From Siphonodentalium dalli (taxonomy: Eukaryota; Mollusca; Scaphopoda; Gadilida; Siphonodentaliidae): a DNA stretch of 64,000 nucleotides. The stretch spans positions 8,643,784 to 8,707,783 of the forward strand of contig CP136066.1 of NCBI GenBank assembly GCA_032622095.1. Direction: 5' to 3'. Shown here piece by piece: positions 1 through 11,948 of this stretch (positions are counted from its first letter, which is position 1; each line of letters starts with the position of its first letter). The notes below the pieces were generated by a model. That model was not told the origin of the DNA, did not search any database, and saw nothing but the letters and a program-made list of their open reading frames with translations. The position numbers and the translations under genes were made by a program.

Positions 1-29
1 CATTTCTTTCATGGTATGTAAAGTAATTA

Positions 30-870
30 CTTCACCTCAGTATTTCCAACTCACTGTAATAATAGGTAGAGTTATCTCGACAATAATGCCCAATGATGTG
101 AATATGAGGGAATTTCGGTGATTTTTCAAAATTTGTCCGCAATTGTGGGCGCCATTTTGGATTTAGGGGAATTTTATTTGTATATGGTACAAGGAACGTT
201 CTTCGCCTAAGTGTTCCCAACTCACAATAGCAAGCAAGTGTGGAGTTTTCATGACAATAATGTTCACTGATGTTAAAATCGACAATTTTTGGAGATTTTT
301 CCAATTTTGGTGGCCATTTTGGCCGCCATCTTGGATTTAGGTGCATATTCGTCAAATCATATATAAGAGGAATCCTGGCTCGAGTATCTCCTGCACATAT
401 GTATGCATGGATGTTGTTATGATAGCAATAACATTCATTGATTCGAAACATTACATGGCGTTATTAACGTAGATCCGGCTTTGACCTATTATACCGGCAT
501 TTGGGAAAACGTGATATCGGACAAAATTATCCCACAATGAATGTATATTATGGTCCCCATGTGTTCGCCAATGACTCTTCTATACGATAAATGTATAACA
601 TCAGGCCCAGATGTCAATATTTTCCCACAAAGACAAACGAAATGTAAGACAAATAGCATATTTTCACATTTCGGCGGCCATCTTGGCCGCCATATTGGAT
701 TCTGGTGTCTGATTTTTGGCTAATTTGTAAGGGTTGTATGTTGGCATTACGAATCGAGCGGAGAACAAGACCGCACGTGATATCATCTACACTATAACTG
801 CGACCAAAGAGACCTGGTGCATATAACAAAAATGGCCGCCATGATGGACGCCATCTTGTATGGAGTCTCT
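30..870. repeat. Diverged tandem repeats with GCCGCCAT-TTGGAT core
   Basis: About five degenerate units of roughly 150-165 bp lie here. Each carries a version of GCCGCCAT(C/T)TTGGATT (near 148, 312-338, 672-700 and 831-857), next to a run resembling GACAATAATG(C/T)(C/T)CA. A 139-codon open frame on the minus strand (32-451) simply reads through two units and shows the same internal duplication, so I treat it as repeat-derived and not as a gene. The core is the reverse complement of the AATCCAAGATGGC core seen at 2,670, 8,690-9,200 and 20,350-21,520. Confidence 0.6.
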
Positions 871-1002
871 GTGGCCACTTTTGTTTCTTGTTAACAACCG
901 GTGGGGTGAAGTTGAGTCCGGGGGGGGGGGGGGGGGTTGCAGGGCTCGACCAATATCCCCTGAACTAATATGCAGCAGACAAAAAAGCGCGGATGCAGTT
1001 GT

Positions 1003-1205
1003 TGATATTTTATTTTTAGCTTGTCGTCTGACGTCATCATCTAGTCTTGAGACGCCGGTGTGATTCTCTGGATACCCGTTTTGGTGGTGTGTATTCACAA
1101 CCTTGCTATTCTATTTTTAGCTTGTTGTCTGATATAACCAGCTAGTCCGGGGATGTCGGTGTGCTTTCTTTGAATGCCTGTTTTGGAGGTGGGCATTCAT
1201 AAATC
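1003..1205. repeat. Two-copy tandem duplication, about 101 bp
   Basis: Two diverged copies start with TATTTTTAGCTTG at about 1,011 and 1,112. They share the order CTTGT(C/T)GTCTGA, CTAGTC, G(A/T)CG(C/G)CGGTGTG and CCCGTTTTGG/GCCTGTTTTGG. There is no coding signal. A poly-G run lies just upstream at about 920-936. Confidence 0.6.
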
Positions 1206-2292
1206 TCAAAATCTACTATGAATAGTATATATTGGTATAAAGAGTGGGATAAGCGAATCTCACAATATCAACTCGATTTGAAAGTTACAGAGGGAAATAT
1301 TGCTGTCAATGGTTGGTGTTCCTCCGATTGCCTTAACAGTTATATCACAAATATATATGATTTCGTGCATCTTACATGAAGACCTAGCCTAATTTTGCCT
1401 GGTTCCACTTTCAAAGCTTATGTTGTGGGAGTACGTAGGGCAAGGTGATTTTTTTTTCACCCCCCCCCCCCCCAGAAACCAGCAATGGCGTGTTTAATTG
1501 AACCCGATGGTTATCTATAGAATCTGACCCTGTGAAATAAACAGCACACAAGTTCTCACTTCCATTTGTAAAGAATTGTTATGCTTCTATGAGCAAATAA
1601 ATTTCCGAGCTGTCAGTATTAAAATTCAAATAATGACAATAAGCTTAAATGGCCATTTCTGGTAAGTTATCGACCTTCATATACGTAATCATAAACAGCA
1701 TATAGCAAGCCTACATTCGTCTTGTATTCAACGTTCCCGGTTTTGTTCTTCATTTTAAAAAGCGGCAGGAAGTCTTCGTCTATATTTTTCAGTCTACCAC
1801 CATTGCCCCATTAATAGCAACCAGTTGATGCACCAGGAACAGTAACCGTGATATATCGTTTTAAACGGACCGTTAATGGCATGTTTACTAATTACATTTA
1901 ATAATCATAACGAATGGTTATTGTGTATATATATATAGCGTTTAGGCTTTAGCGACAACACATAATGTTCAGAATGAATGTTGAGAATCCTTTCTGTCAA
2001 ATGAGGACTTTCATCTTATAACGTCATGACGTCATAAAGCGTTTCAGTTGTAGTTTGTGTATATGGCTCATAGGAGTGGTTCATATATGTGTATAATCTG
2101 ATACACATTTCTGGTTTTACCTATCAAATGGGACTCGGTGGATAACAAGTTATTTTTGTAGAAAACGTCAAAATATAGCGATTCTATGTGATTTTCAAAT
2201 GAGGACCAAGAATTAGGTCCCCATTTGCTACACAAGTCCCAATTTGTTGTTGTGTATTCCAGACGAGGTCATCATTTGGCACAGTATACAAA
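1206..2292. other. Unassigned DNA
   Basis: I see no gene here. It holds a poly-C run (about 1,460-1,473), a short TA run (1,926-1,938), and an imperfect hairpin at 2,196-2,227 with 12-bp arms CAAATGAGGACC and GGTCCCCATTTG (11 of 12 pair). A TGACGTCA palindrome is listed separately. Confidence 0.5.
2027..2034. promoter_or_regulatory. TGACGTCA palindrome (CRE-like)
   Basis: This is a perfect 8-bp TGACGTCA, the consensus of the cAMP-response element bound by CREB/ATF bZIP proteins. It follows a second half-site (ACGTCA) directly upstream. Other exact copies are at 1,029-1,036 and 18,734-18,741. No gene start is visible nearby, so function is not supported; three exact copies in 64 kb is only slightly more than chance. 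Confidence 0.2.
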
Positions 2293-2294
2293 CG

Positions 2295-2340
<46 letters not shown>
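2293..2340. repeat. (CA)n/(TA)n microsatellite
   Basis: A short CA run passes directly into about 17 TA dinucleotides. Confidence 0.9.
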
Positions 2341-2341
<1 letters not shown>

Positions 2342-2750
2342 GTAGTTCTCAAAATATATAGTAGATATATATTTTGGGACTTCTGTTTGTTTGTTTGTTT
2401 GTTTGTCTGTTAGCTATGGCCGGGAAAACTGTCGGACGGATTGAGCTCAAACTTCCTATCTAAGCAGGCACTTATGCCGGGGTGGGTGGGTGGTCAAAGC
2501 CACAAACAAGCAATTTTTTCCGCAACAAAATTTCCTGCTTGTTTTTTTAGTGTTTTGGCAATGAGTTGGGCTTCAAAACCACTTTGAATGAGAGAAATAA
2601 TGTAATTCTAACTGGTAAACAGTTAACCTGCAGGCAGTTATCGTGTTGTATTTTGTTGCAAATTTTGAAATCCAAGATGGCCGCTGGCAGCCATGTTTTT
2701 TTGGCCGAATTACCTCAAAATGACTCATTCCTATTTACATGTCCATGTTA
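2341..2750 (+). repeat. Dispersed repeat with GTTAGCTATGGCCGGGAAAACT and a GATGGC core
   Basis: A (GTTT)n stretch at 2,385-2,406 is followed by the phrase TTAGCTATGGCCGGGAAAAC. The same phrase occurs at about 19,650 after a (TGTC)n stretch, so both are copies of one dispersed family. The right part carries AAATCCAAGATGGCCGC at about 2,668, the core shared with the repeats at 8.6-9.3 kb. Confidence 0.55.
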
Positions 2751-3600
2751 ACATCCATGATAAATAGTATGCACAGAAATTCACATACAGCTGTTTACAG
2801 TGAATTTCACCCCGCAAATCTCTGTTTTAGTGTTAAAAGGGGGGTGGGTGTCAAAAAATGGTTGGAAAAAACTGCCGAAAACGGAAAAAAATTTGGCGGT
2901 GGGGGTGGGTGGGTACAAAAATGATCGAAAGGGAAAAAATGCCATACGTGCCTGAATTTTTTTTCCGAGCCGCCCCCCCCCCCCTGATCTAAGGGTAAAA
3001 TCCCAGATGGAATGTCATCGCACCGCTTCTGAGAACGTCAGAGCACTCATTCTCCAATCCCCACCATCGCAGTGGGTAGTTCATGTGTTAATCGCGTGAT
3101 AGTTAAAGAGCGTTCGTATCCACAGTGTCGTTGATAAAGAGCGTGTGTGTGTCCAGACATGAGCGTGTTGTGTCTGTGTACAGACATGAGCGTGTTGTGT
3201 GATTCTGTGTTCGTACTTAGGGGTTCCTGGGAATGGGGGGGGATTTTCATCGGTCAGTTTTTCCGCCCGAGGTGACCTTCACCTTGAAACGGGTACCCCC
3301 ACACATGATCTAATATATCTAAGAAAATTCTTTGAATATTTGTCTTATCAGAATACATAGATGTCGAAATACTTATTTGTCTTTAGTGTTGAGTACTTTG
3401 AATATATAATGGAATTCATCGCCAACGTCTTCATAAGTACATAACGTGCAACTTAGTTCTTCAATTTCAATGTCATGCAATCTACCCACTTCGACTGGGA
3501 GTTTATGGTTGCATGTTCGAAATTTGCACAATGTTGTTCTGTCATTTTCATTCGTAGGGTCTACATAGTCTTCAAACTGGAAATTGTTTAGAGAAAAAAC
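2751..3600. other. Unassigned DNA
   Basis: I recognise no gene. There is a poly-C run at about 2,973-2,984, and a short direct duplication of CAGACATGAGCGTGTTGTGT at about 3,153 and 3,181. Confidence 0.45.
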
Positions 3601-3624
3601 AAGTACCTGTGATTTTTAAGTAAC

Positions 3625-3782
3625 TGAAATTAAACCCTAATTACAATTACAATTACACTCTAAACAATTACAATTGCAATTACATGTAAGTAATTGAGAA
3701 TGAACTCAATTACCAATTACATGCAATTACTTGAAAAAATGTAATTAATTACAGTCAATTACAAATTACAATTACCCCATCC
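3625..3782. repeat. AATTAC-rich low-complexity tract
   Basis: The hexamer AATTAC and its variants are repeated many times, in both orientations. The tract sits directly upstream of the LINE remnant. Confidence 0.75.
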
Positions 3783-3789
3783 CTTAGGG

Positions 3790-5345
3790 AAGTATACAAT
3801 GTATTAACACTATTCGCAAATTTTTCAGGTTTGAAAATTAACCCTAGAAATTGTCAGGCATCGTGGATAGGTTCCTTATACTGGGCGTTCAGATGGCATA
3901 TGCTCAGATTTTGGTATCAGATTTGATAGCTCATTCGATCTTTTAGGGATTCACTTTGATATACACCTTAACAAAATGAAAATAAACTACGATACAAAAG
4001 TTGCTTATGTGAAGCGACTGATTGAGGCATGGAAACACCGATTACTGACACCCATTGGTCGAATAACTGTACTAAAATCACTTATACTCCCAAAATTAAC
4101 ACACCTTTTCGTGTCACTTCCAAATCCCGATAAAACATTTATGAAAAAATTGAATACTATGCTTTATAAATTAGCGAATCAAGTGAAACGTAAATTTGTA
4201 TGCCAAGATTACAAAAACCGTGGCTTGAAAATTGTTGATGTCAATAATTTGATGCTGTCAATGAAAATAACTAAGATGGGACGCCTCATAACAAAGAGCG
4301 TCAAATGCATGTCCCTCACAGATATTCCATTATGGCTATTTAGAGAAACAAGCAAATAAATTAACTAATCCATTCTGGCATGACGTATTGTTATCATTTG
4401 TAAAATTCTTGCAACAAAATGCGAACAATTGCATTATATCCACATGTACACTGAAGAATAATCCAAGTATAAAACAATATGGTAAGGTAATAAATTTCAC
4501 TTCTTGGCGCGAAAAAGGGATTATGTATTTCAACGATATCCTAGACAGTAAAGGTTCTTTTCTTTCACAAGAAGCCTTACATATGACATTTAATATACGC
4601 ACAGACTTCATCACTCTACACATTATACAGCATCAGATAAAATTAAGTGCAAAAAAGCTTGGCCAACAGATAACTCGAGTTTCTTACCCCATTCGAATTT
4701 ATACCCACTAACTTCAGCACTTTGCTTAAAAATTCGCGAGGACAAGATTTTTACAAAGCTTTGAACGATACTCAAATTACGACCAAAGCGCGCACAAAAT
4801 GGCAATCACAGCTTCCTGATATGGGAAGTGCAGTATTTACATATGATAAACTACCCTTTCTCGCGACGCCTGACACCAAACTACAATGGTTACAATTCCG
4901 AATAAATTCTAGAATACTATCAACTAATAACTTTCTACACATTTCTAATATAAGACAAGATGATAAATGTGATAGGTGTAAAAGTGAAAAGGAACATATC
5001 AACCACATGTTTTGGATTGCAGTCATGTGCATACATTTATTAGAGATATCTGTAATTGGGGGGGGGGGGTAATGGTATAAATCTCTATCCCACAAATATG
5101 ACGATGATTCTTGTCACACACCCATTAGTAACAACTACACAACAAACTTACTGTGGCTCCTATTAAATTAAACAATATATATATATCGGTCTAAATTTAA
5201 ACCAATCGTTTTGTCTGTTAATGTTTTTCTCAAAGAGTTGACATATAGATACAATTGCAATAAATACACGGCACGATGTGAATCGAAACTTCAAGAATTC
5301 TTGAAAAACTGGTTCCTTATAGAAAAAGATTTAAACAAACAGGCG
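3790..5345 (+). pseudogene. L1/Tx1-like LINE, C-terminal part of ORF2, frameshifted
   Basis: This is the 3' part of a non-LTR retrotransposon reverse transcriptase, the protein that copies the element's RNA into DNA at the target site. The sequence reads in three successive frames: about 3,976-4,359, 4,388-4,711 and 4,722-5,072. The first contains the motif series LLGIHFD, WKHRLLTPIGRITVLKSL, LPKLTHLFVSLPNP and a later GLKIVDVNN, which is the usual order after the catalytic palm in L1/Tx1-type elements. The third ends with CDRCKSEKEHINHMFW, matching the Cys/His-containing tail of this family. Coding similarity continues weakly to about 5,340 (LQEFLKNWFLIEKDL). At least two frameshifts, the missing catalytic palm and the missing endonuclease show a 5'-truncated dead copy. 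Clade assignment is from remembered motif order, not from a search. Confidence 0.8.
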
Positions 5346-5706
5346 ACTTAATAAAAAATCGACAAAGTTACCTGCATTTTTTAGACTGCTAACGATTATC
5401 ACCCAGTCCGTTTAAAACAGATACTTTCTACCACCCATCTCCAAAATACCATCTATGTTGAGAGTTTATCCGAAACAGCCGACGTATTTATAATACATTA
5501 CTATATACTATACACATGCATATATTTATTTATTATATAATTTTATACCACTGGTGAGCGAATGTCGTGAGCCAAGTGAGTGCGTGCAGTAAGAACGATA
5601 TGTGTGTGAACGCGAGGAATGCCATACCTGTATATAAATATAAATTCCATTGACCATTTGGTATATGATATTCCTCACTGTGATAAAACTCTTCAATAAA
5701 CATTTA
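5346..5706. other. LINE 3'-UTR-like AT-rich tail
   Basis: AT-rich DNA without a gene follows the LINE. It ends in AATAAACATTTAAAAATAAATAAAG (about 5,694-5,718), which resembles a LINE polyadenylated 3' end and leads straight into the 64-bp array. Confidence 0.35.
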
Positions 5707-6130
5707 AAAATAAATAAAGATGGGACGACGCTTCGTGAACACTTCACCGACCTGCGTCTGACATAGTTCAGAAAATAAAGACGGGACGATGCTTTATGAA
5801 CACTTAATTACCGACCTGCGCCTGACATAAGTCAGAAAATAAAGACGGGACGATGCTTTATGAACACTTAATTACCGACCTGCGCCTGACATAAGTCAGA
5901 AAATAAAGACGGGACGATGCTTTATGAACACTTAATTACTGACCTGCGCCTGACATAAGTCAGAAAATAAAGACGGGACGATGCTTTATGAACACTTAAT
6001 TACTGACATAAGTCAGAAAATAAAGATGGGACGATGCTTTATGAACACTTAACTGCACTGCGTCTAACATAAGTCAGAAAATAAAGATGGGATGACGCTT
6101 AAATTAAATTAAATTCAGAAAATAACAATG
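5707..6130. repeat. 64-bp tandem repeat array, about 6.5 copies
   Basis: Units start with GAAAATAAAGACGGGACGAT at 5,771, 5,835, 5,899 and 5,963 (exactly 64 bp apart), then at 6,016 (a shortened unit) and 6,077. The first unit, at about 5,710, is more diverged. Every unit carries AATAAA. The central copies are almost identical, which points to recent expansion. Confidence 0.9.
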
Positions 6131-6235
6131 GTAGTTAAAATTGGTGCGGTGAATTGCAGAAGTTAAAACAAGTTATGTTCTAATCCTTTCTATGTATAGA
6201 ACTACATATGTATTTATTTATTGGACTATATTACT

Positions 6236-6275
6236 ATATATATGTATGTATGTATGTATGTGTGTATGTATGTAT
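6236..6275. repeat. (GTAT)n microsatellite
   Basis: About nine GTAT/GTGT tetranucleotides. Confidence 0.85.
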
Positions 6276-7346
6276 GCTGAAAGTGCCCCAGTGAAAGCAC
6301 TATCCCGTTAGAAAAGCGATATATACGGTTAGTTCCTGGGACTGGCCAATTGAGCATTCTGATTGTGCTAGTTGTATCACACAAAGAACTGCACAAAAGT
6401 CCATTAAACTCTTTATATTATGTTCTCGCACTTAGTGCAAACTTCAATTATTCAATTTAAAAAACAGAAATCGCTCTTCAATACGATGTAGGCGTTAGGC
6501 AGCCTATGGCCGAAACCGTTGTAGAGTAACTTCTTTTATTTCTAAACCTACATGTTATACACTAATAAATTATTGAGTTATCTGGGATGCATCACTGTAA
6601 GCTTGTGAATAAAAGCATGAAATTTTTCGTCGTGTCGTCAAACTACCACTCACATAAATTATGTCGTGTCGCGGTGCACTTCGGACTATTTGGGTATCTT
6701 TTATCACGGAAATGTCTATATAGTTGTAGGAAACCCGCTATAAAAATGTTGTATCAATGTATGCCCCCCTCCTCAGACCCCCATTCCTAGAATGGACGGC
6801 ATCAATATCGAGCATCTTTATACCACACAATTTGATTCCCTAGATCATGATGACTATATATAAGACTGGTAGAAATCGGCGGCAAAAAAAGTTATTAATA
6901 TTGGCGCCCGTCTCTCTACCACCATCCCTGACTCTGTCGCATCAGTAGGCATTTTTAAAATATGTCCATCGAATGGGGTCTTACCCCTTGTCCATCCCAT
7001 TTTACCCCTGTTTGACCATTTGGAACCGTATAGATGGTCCCCCGTTACTGTATATATCGGACAGACAGACATTCGCAGATATATTTATCAGATTTATCTG
7101 ATCTAAAGTCAGATACATGTACAAGATCCGACGTTGATACAACGAATTATCATTTGCTTGAATAACGAACTCGTCACAGGAGGAAGCATGCACATATTGA
7201 GACATATGGGGCGGGTTACCATTTGAGAATCTTGCATGTACAATTGTTAAATCGTATGCTAAAGCAAAATTTCATATTGAGGTTTATGGTGACAATTATC
7301 AACTCACGAAGACGAGTGTGATCTATTATGTAGAATAAGTAAGGGT
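6276..7346. other. Unassigned DNA
   Basis: Nothing recognisable as a gene. The stretch near 7,056-7,072 (TCGGACAGACAGACATT) resembles the GACGG-type ends of the dispersed repeats elsewhere in this window. Confidence 0.4.
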
Positions 7347-7429
7347 TAGAGCACAATAATTGTTCTTTACCAGAATTAATCGAGTCGAAGACGAGATTTA
7401 TTCTGGTACAGAACTATTCGCGTGCTCTG
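7347..7429. repeat. Imperfect 35-bp inverted repeat (hairpin)
   Basis: The left arm begins TAGAGCACAATAATTGTTCT and the right arm, read in reverse complement, begins CAGAGCACGCGAATAGTTCT. Both continue into TACCAGAAT(T/A)AATC. The loop is about 11 bp (GAGTCGAAGAC). It resembles a small foldback/MITE remnant; no target duplication is evident. Confidence 0.6.
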
Positions 7430-7711
7430 ATCGACTTAGAGCACAAATGATCCCACATAATGCAAACAACTGGAAATGTGCCATTGAGTGTGTTTAGACC
7501 ACGACGCACAACCCGTGTGCGGGCCGCGATTGGACACAATATCCGGTTAGCCACGCCCAACACCGTGATTACCATGAACTGATCGCCGTTGAATGTGAAT
7601 AGATATGTCCGAATCAACACGGACTGGTCCCACGTTGAAGCACCCGTGCGATTTGTCTGTTATAAGTTGCGTATGCATAACAATGGGATAATCACTGAAC
7701 TATTCCTTTCG

Positions 7712-8084
7712 ACATGGGGGGGGGGTACTGTACTAGCATTCGTGTCCCATTTGGGGGGGGGAGGTACTAGCATTCATATTCCATTGGAGGGAGTACTGTA
7801 CTAGCATTCGTGTCCCATTTGGGGGGGGGGGAGGTACTAGCATTCATATTCCATTGGAGGGGAATATTCTGTACTAGCATGCATGTCCCATTGGGGGTAC
7901 TGTACTAGCATTTATGTACCATTGGGGGTACTGCACTAGCATTCATGCATGTCACATGGGGGGTACTATACTATCATTCATGTTCCATTGGGGGTACTTT
8001 ACTAGCATGCATGTTCCATTGGGGGGTACTGTACTGGAATGCATGTCCTATTTGGGGTACTCTACTAGCATTCATGTTCCATTG
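7712..8084. repeat. Minisatellite, about 31-bp unit, about 11 copies
   Basis: Units of the form CCATTGGGGGTACTGTACTA followed by GCATTCATGTT repeat with length variation in the poly-G run (4 to 11 G). The open frames in it have no independent coding evidence. Confidence 0.85.
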
Positions 8085-8600
8085 CGGCGTTCAAATTAGT
8101 CTTTGAACAGTAAGGATGTATTCAGATTGACAGCTGAAGACCAAGGAACCGTTCAGATTTAATTCGACAGCGAGTCCTGAATGCGTAATTTTTCATTTAA
8201 ATAGAATGAATGGTAAACATTCCCTTACAAACTTCAGAATCACTCAGGTGACCAAACGTGTCCAACATATCCTCGGAAAATGGTATATTTCTCTATAGAA
8301 GTCTTAATATATTGTATATAAATGCTTCAAAGTTCCAGTATTCTCCTCAATAGTATGATGAATCACAATGAAAGTTTCAATGACACTGTTGCTCAACTTG
8401 GAAATGGGATCATGCCATATATTACAGCCCATAGCGCAAAAGGGAACGCGGACAGTTTATATGCTTAAGCAATTGGAGGTTACCTGGAGATGCATAAACA
8501 GTTGGGGATTAATATCGGATGAAAACGTTTGGCTGTATGAAGTACCAAAGGATGCAGTAATACTACTAGAAAGAGTAACATCTGAGGTAGCTCCCTACTA
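8085..8600. other. Unassigned DNA
   Basis: No recognised gene. A 77-codon open frame (8,368-8,601, +) resembles no family I know and runs into the repeat block. Confidence 0.35.
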
Positions 8601-9405
8601 GTCACCAAGAAGATCCAGATGAAGTTTGGTGATGATTGGAAGAGGAAGTTGGCCTCTTGGATGCGAAGAAGGATTTAGTCATAGAAAGTGTAAAATCCAA
8701 GATGGCCACTGTCAGCCATGTTTTTAACATAATTCAGAAAAATGGTAAGCAGCCATCTAGGGGTCACCCCGAGAATCCATATGCAGTTTGGTGTTGATCG
8801 GATGATGGATGTGATATGTAGGGTGTGCTAAAGGATTTAGTGATACAAAGAGTAAAATCCAAGATGGCCGTTGGCAGCCATATTTTTAACGAATTTCTAT
8901 AAAAAAACAAAAAATTAAAAAAAAGGGAGATCCCATCTAGAAGTCATCCCGAGGATCCGTATTGTTGATTATTGGATGAAGAATGTAATCTGTAGTGTGT
9001 GCTAAATAATTAAGCGATGCAAAGAGTAAATTCCAAGGTGGCTGCCGTCGGCCATGTTTTTGTTTATCGAAAATCGTTCAAATTTGCTAGCTCCCATCTA
9101 GAGGTCATCGTAAATATGACTGTAAAGTTTTAAAACAATTATCCAATAAATACGGGCTGCATGGTGTTCTGATAGATTCACATTTGAAATCCAAGATGGC
9201 TGCTGGCGGCCATGTTTTCAACGACGTTCGGGGGAAGATGGAGACTCCCATCTAGAGGTTACCCTGAATATCCATATGAAGTTATGTGACGATCAGATGG
9301 GAGATGTGACCTGTAGGATATTCTAACATAAATTATTGACGGACGGACGGACGGAAGACGGACGCCAACCCATGCCAATACCACAAATAAGTTAGGCTAA
9401 AAGCC
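8600..9405 (+). repeat. Tandem array of about 160-bp units with AAATCCAAGATGGC core
   Basis: Four diverged units carry the core AAATCCAAGATGGC or a close variant at about 8,693, 8,852, 9,031 and 9,187, each followed by (G/C)(G/C)CAGCCATGTTTT. Between cores, each unit has CATCTAGAGGTCA and GTTTGGTGATGATCGGATGA-like text. The array ends in GACGGACGGACGGACGG at about 9,340. Members of the same family recur at 20.3-21.6 kb. Confidence 0.75.
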
Positions 9406-9785
9406 TAAAAAGTCATTGACTGTATTGTTTAAAGTTATTAACAATAATTTAAGGTTGTTTCTATGGAAACTAGTGTTGCCTCATGCATAACTCTTAGTCC
9501 GACTTCCTCCAGTATTGAGTCCCAAACCCGAAAGTAATTATATGCAAAATTGCACAGTTTATCATCATGTCCAGTCTGTAAAGATTTCGAAAATAGTCGA
9601 ATGATAGGATCGTCTGGCTCGCATACAGATTCGAAGAGAAGCATGCACATACCTGAAACCTCCATTGTTAATATAAATTAATAAGCATCAGCAACTATGA
9701 CCCATAACAATGTGTATAAGTGGATATTTTGAAAAAATAGAATGTATATAATGTGTTCTTATTGCTCGTGCAAGCCCGCTCAGTG

Positions 9786-11948
9786 CCAGACTCACACTGG
9801 ATATCCGTGAACTCGATCTACGGTTACGCGAACTTAGTACAACGGTCATTTTTTTAATTTTCCCGTCGAAGCTACTGCACACAATCGGTGAGTATTAAAC
9901 AAAACAATGATATTATCCATATCAGATTAATTTAAAAAGGTGTGAGAATGAACCATCTATGGGAAGAAGTAATCCATTGCCGATACAATGTCTTAATCGT
10001 GTCACAAAAGAGATTTATATACCTTATTTCTTAAATAATTTCCAAGTTTACGATTTCAATCGTTAGGTGAGACCCTGTCGTCTGTTCTCTGAATGTATGT
10101 TATTTGTCTCCAAATAGGCTAGCATCTCAGCATACTTATATGTTGAACCCAGATGTTATAACAAGATTAAAGGCATGTATACGGCATGCATTTTGAAATC
10201 CAGTATTATTTATGCAAGAACTCGTACAACGGTTTCGAACACCACGCAATTAGGTTAAGCAAACATGTATAATAACACGCACACCGGTTTTCAATATTAG
10301 AAAAAATTATTAAACATCCATAAAATGGTCGACATAGAGTAGGCTATATACCTAAGGGGTTTCAGCGTTATGCGCACACAAGGCGCATTGGTTTAAACAA
10401 TAGATTCAGCACTGGGCCTTTCGTATAACTGCATAAAAAGACGTGTAGATCGTTACTAAACAATCTGTAAATTGGTGTGTGAACGCATTGCGCGATGCCC
10501 AGAAATGCACAAATTTATGTGACGAGATCAAGACTGCCATATAAAAGAGCACAATTGTAATACCATGTTACTACAATGGTACTACCGTGGTACTACCATG
10601 GTACTACCGTGGTACTACCATGGTAGTGTCGTACTAACATGGTACGCGAAGTGATATTTACCATGGTACTCCCATGATACATTGGAACTCTAATAGGGTA
10701 GGGGCCTACTTTACCATGATACTACAATGGCAGTTTGGTACTACCATGTCAGTATAGTACTACCATGTACTATACCATGGCACTGTACTAAAGTACTCTA
10801 CCATGCTTTTGGTTAAAGTTGGTACTACCATGCATTGTAGTATGGTATACTACCCCGCATTGTACTACCATGGTACCATGGCAAGTACGTACTACGGTAA
10901 ACTACAATGTTACAGTTGATGCCGTTGTAAAGTGTCTTTTGTCATATTAGACTATTTTATTCTACAATATAATTAGACCAAGTATTCTCGGCCCACAACT
11001 GCTCGGGATATTGACTCTACATACAAGGTCACATCTTTTGATGAATCCATTTTGAACAAGCGAATGGAGCTAAATGCATTGCACGGGTGTGAAACGCTTG
11101 CGTTATGCGGAAAGCTAACGGATTGTTCAACGCACTTTTGTGAAAGGTGTACGCACCGTGCGTGACTTAAGAAATAAGACAGGCGCCTCCGTTCCGCACT
11201 GTATCCGCGCTATGGTATACGAGTGCTAAGCTATATAAAGTGTGCATATACTTGTTTTTGTTCATATATAATAGTATTTAATTCACAGATATGATATTAT
11301 TTCAGATTAAAGTCTGAGTGTGGTACCTATAGTATAATCACATTGAGCTTTTAACAATTTATACGATTCTATTATATATGGGGTTTCAACTAACATGGAC
11401 CATTTAGCCATCAAATTGCGTCAGCAGGATTTACGTTGCAGAACATTCCATTGGAAGCTTAACCTATGCGCGTGGTATATAAAACCGTTGTGCGTGGTTT
11501 AAACCATTTTTGAGTAACCGTTGTACGAGTTCATTCCGAGCTTCAACCCTCGAGTTGATTATGTCGGGTTTTCGTCGGTGACCCACTTTCACGCGTAACG
11601 CTGTGCGTGTGAATATCGAAGAGGATATTTTTGCAGTGCAATATGGGTGGTAGTTTTTATCCGGGTCAACAGACGACTGTGTAGAGTTCCATTGAACAAG
11701 AAAATATGCTCGAGTCGGAGGAATATATATATATATATACAAATAAATTTGATTAAACACTGGGGTTTTGACGATCATGCAATAGAACCATTATATACAC
11801 ATACAATGAACTCGGAAAATATTTGAATTATGGCACATTGCATGGGTATATATCATAAAAATTACACTTTCCGTCCGTCAATGTTAACCGTTGTTCGAGT
11901 TCTCAACCGTTGTTCGAGTTCACGGATCTCCAGTGTGAGACTGTCATC
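9786..11948. mobile_element. Candidate element bounded by about 60-bp inverted repeats
   Basis: The sequence CTCACACTGGATATCCGTGA and the following ACTCGATCTACGGTT at 9,790-9,826 recur in inverted orientation at 11,886-11,948 (CTCACACTGGAGATCCGTGA when reverse-complemented). The motif GAACTCG(T/A)ACAACGGTT also occurs inward on the left (about 10,208, +) and on the right (about 11,513 and twice at 11,886-11,930, -). The repeats are therefore symmetric and subterminal. No target duplication or transposase was found, so the element is only a candidate. Confidence 0.35.
10558..10905. repeat. Palindromic GGTACTACCATGG-type simple repeat
   Basis: Short units GGTACTACCATGGTACTACC with A/G changes are repeated. 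They are most regular at 10,575-10,625 and degenerate towards 10,900. TACCATGGTA is itself a perfect palindrome, so every unit is self-complementary. Confidence 0.8.

Noticed and set aside
32-451. 139-codon minus-strand open frame with an internal duplication
   Set aside because: Its two halves correspond to two units of the GCCGCCAT repeat, and it shows no known domain.
9438-9665. 75-codon minus-strand open frame with fairly gene-like composition
   Set aside because: No domain, splice partner or start context recognised; kept only as a possible lone exon to check with RNA data.
11464-11778. 104-codon minus-strand open frame
   Set aside because: It includes an AT microsatellite and the GAACTCG motif of the candidate inverted-repeat element; no domain seen.
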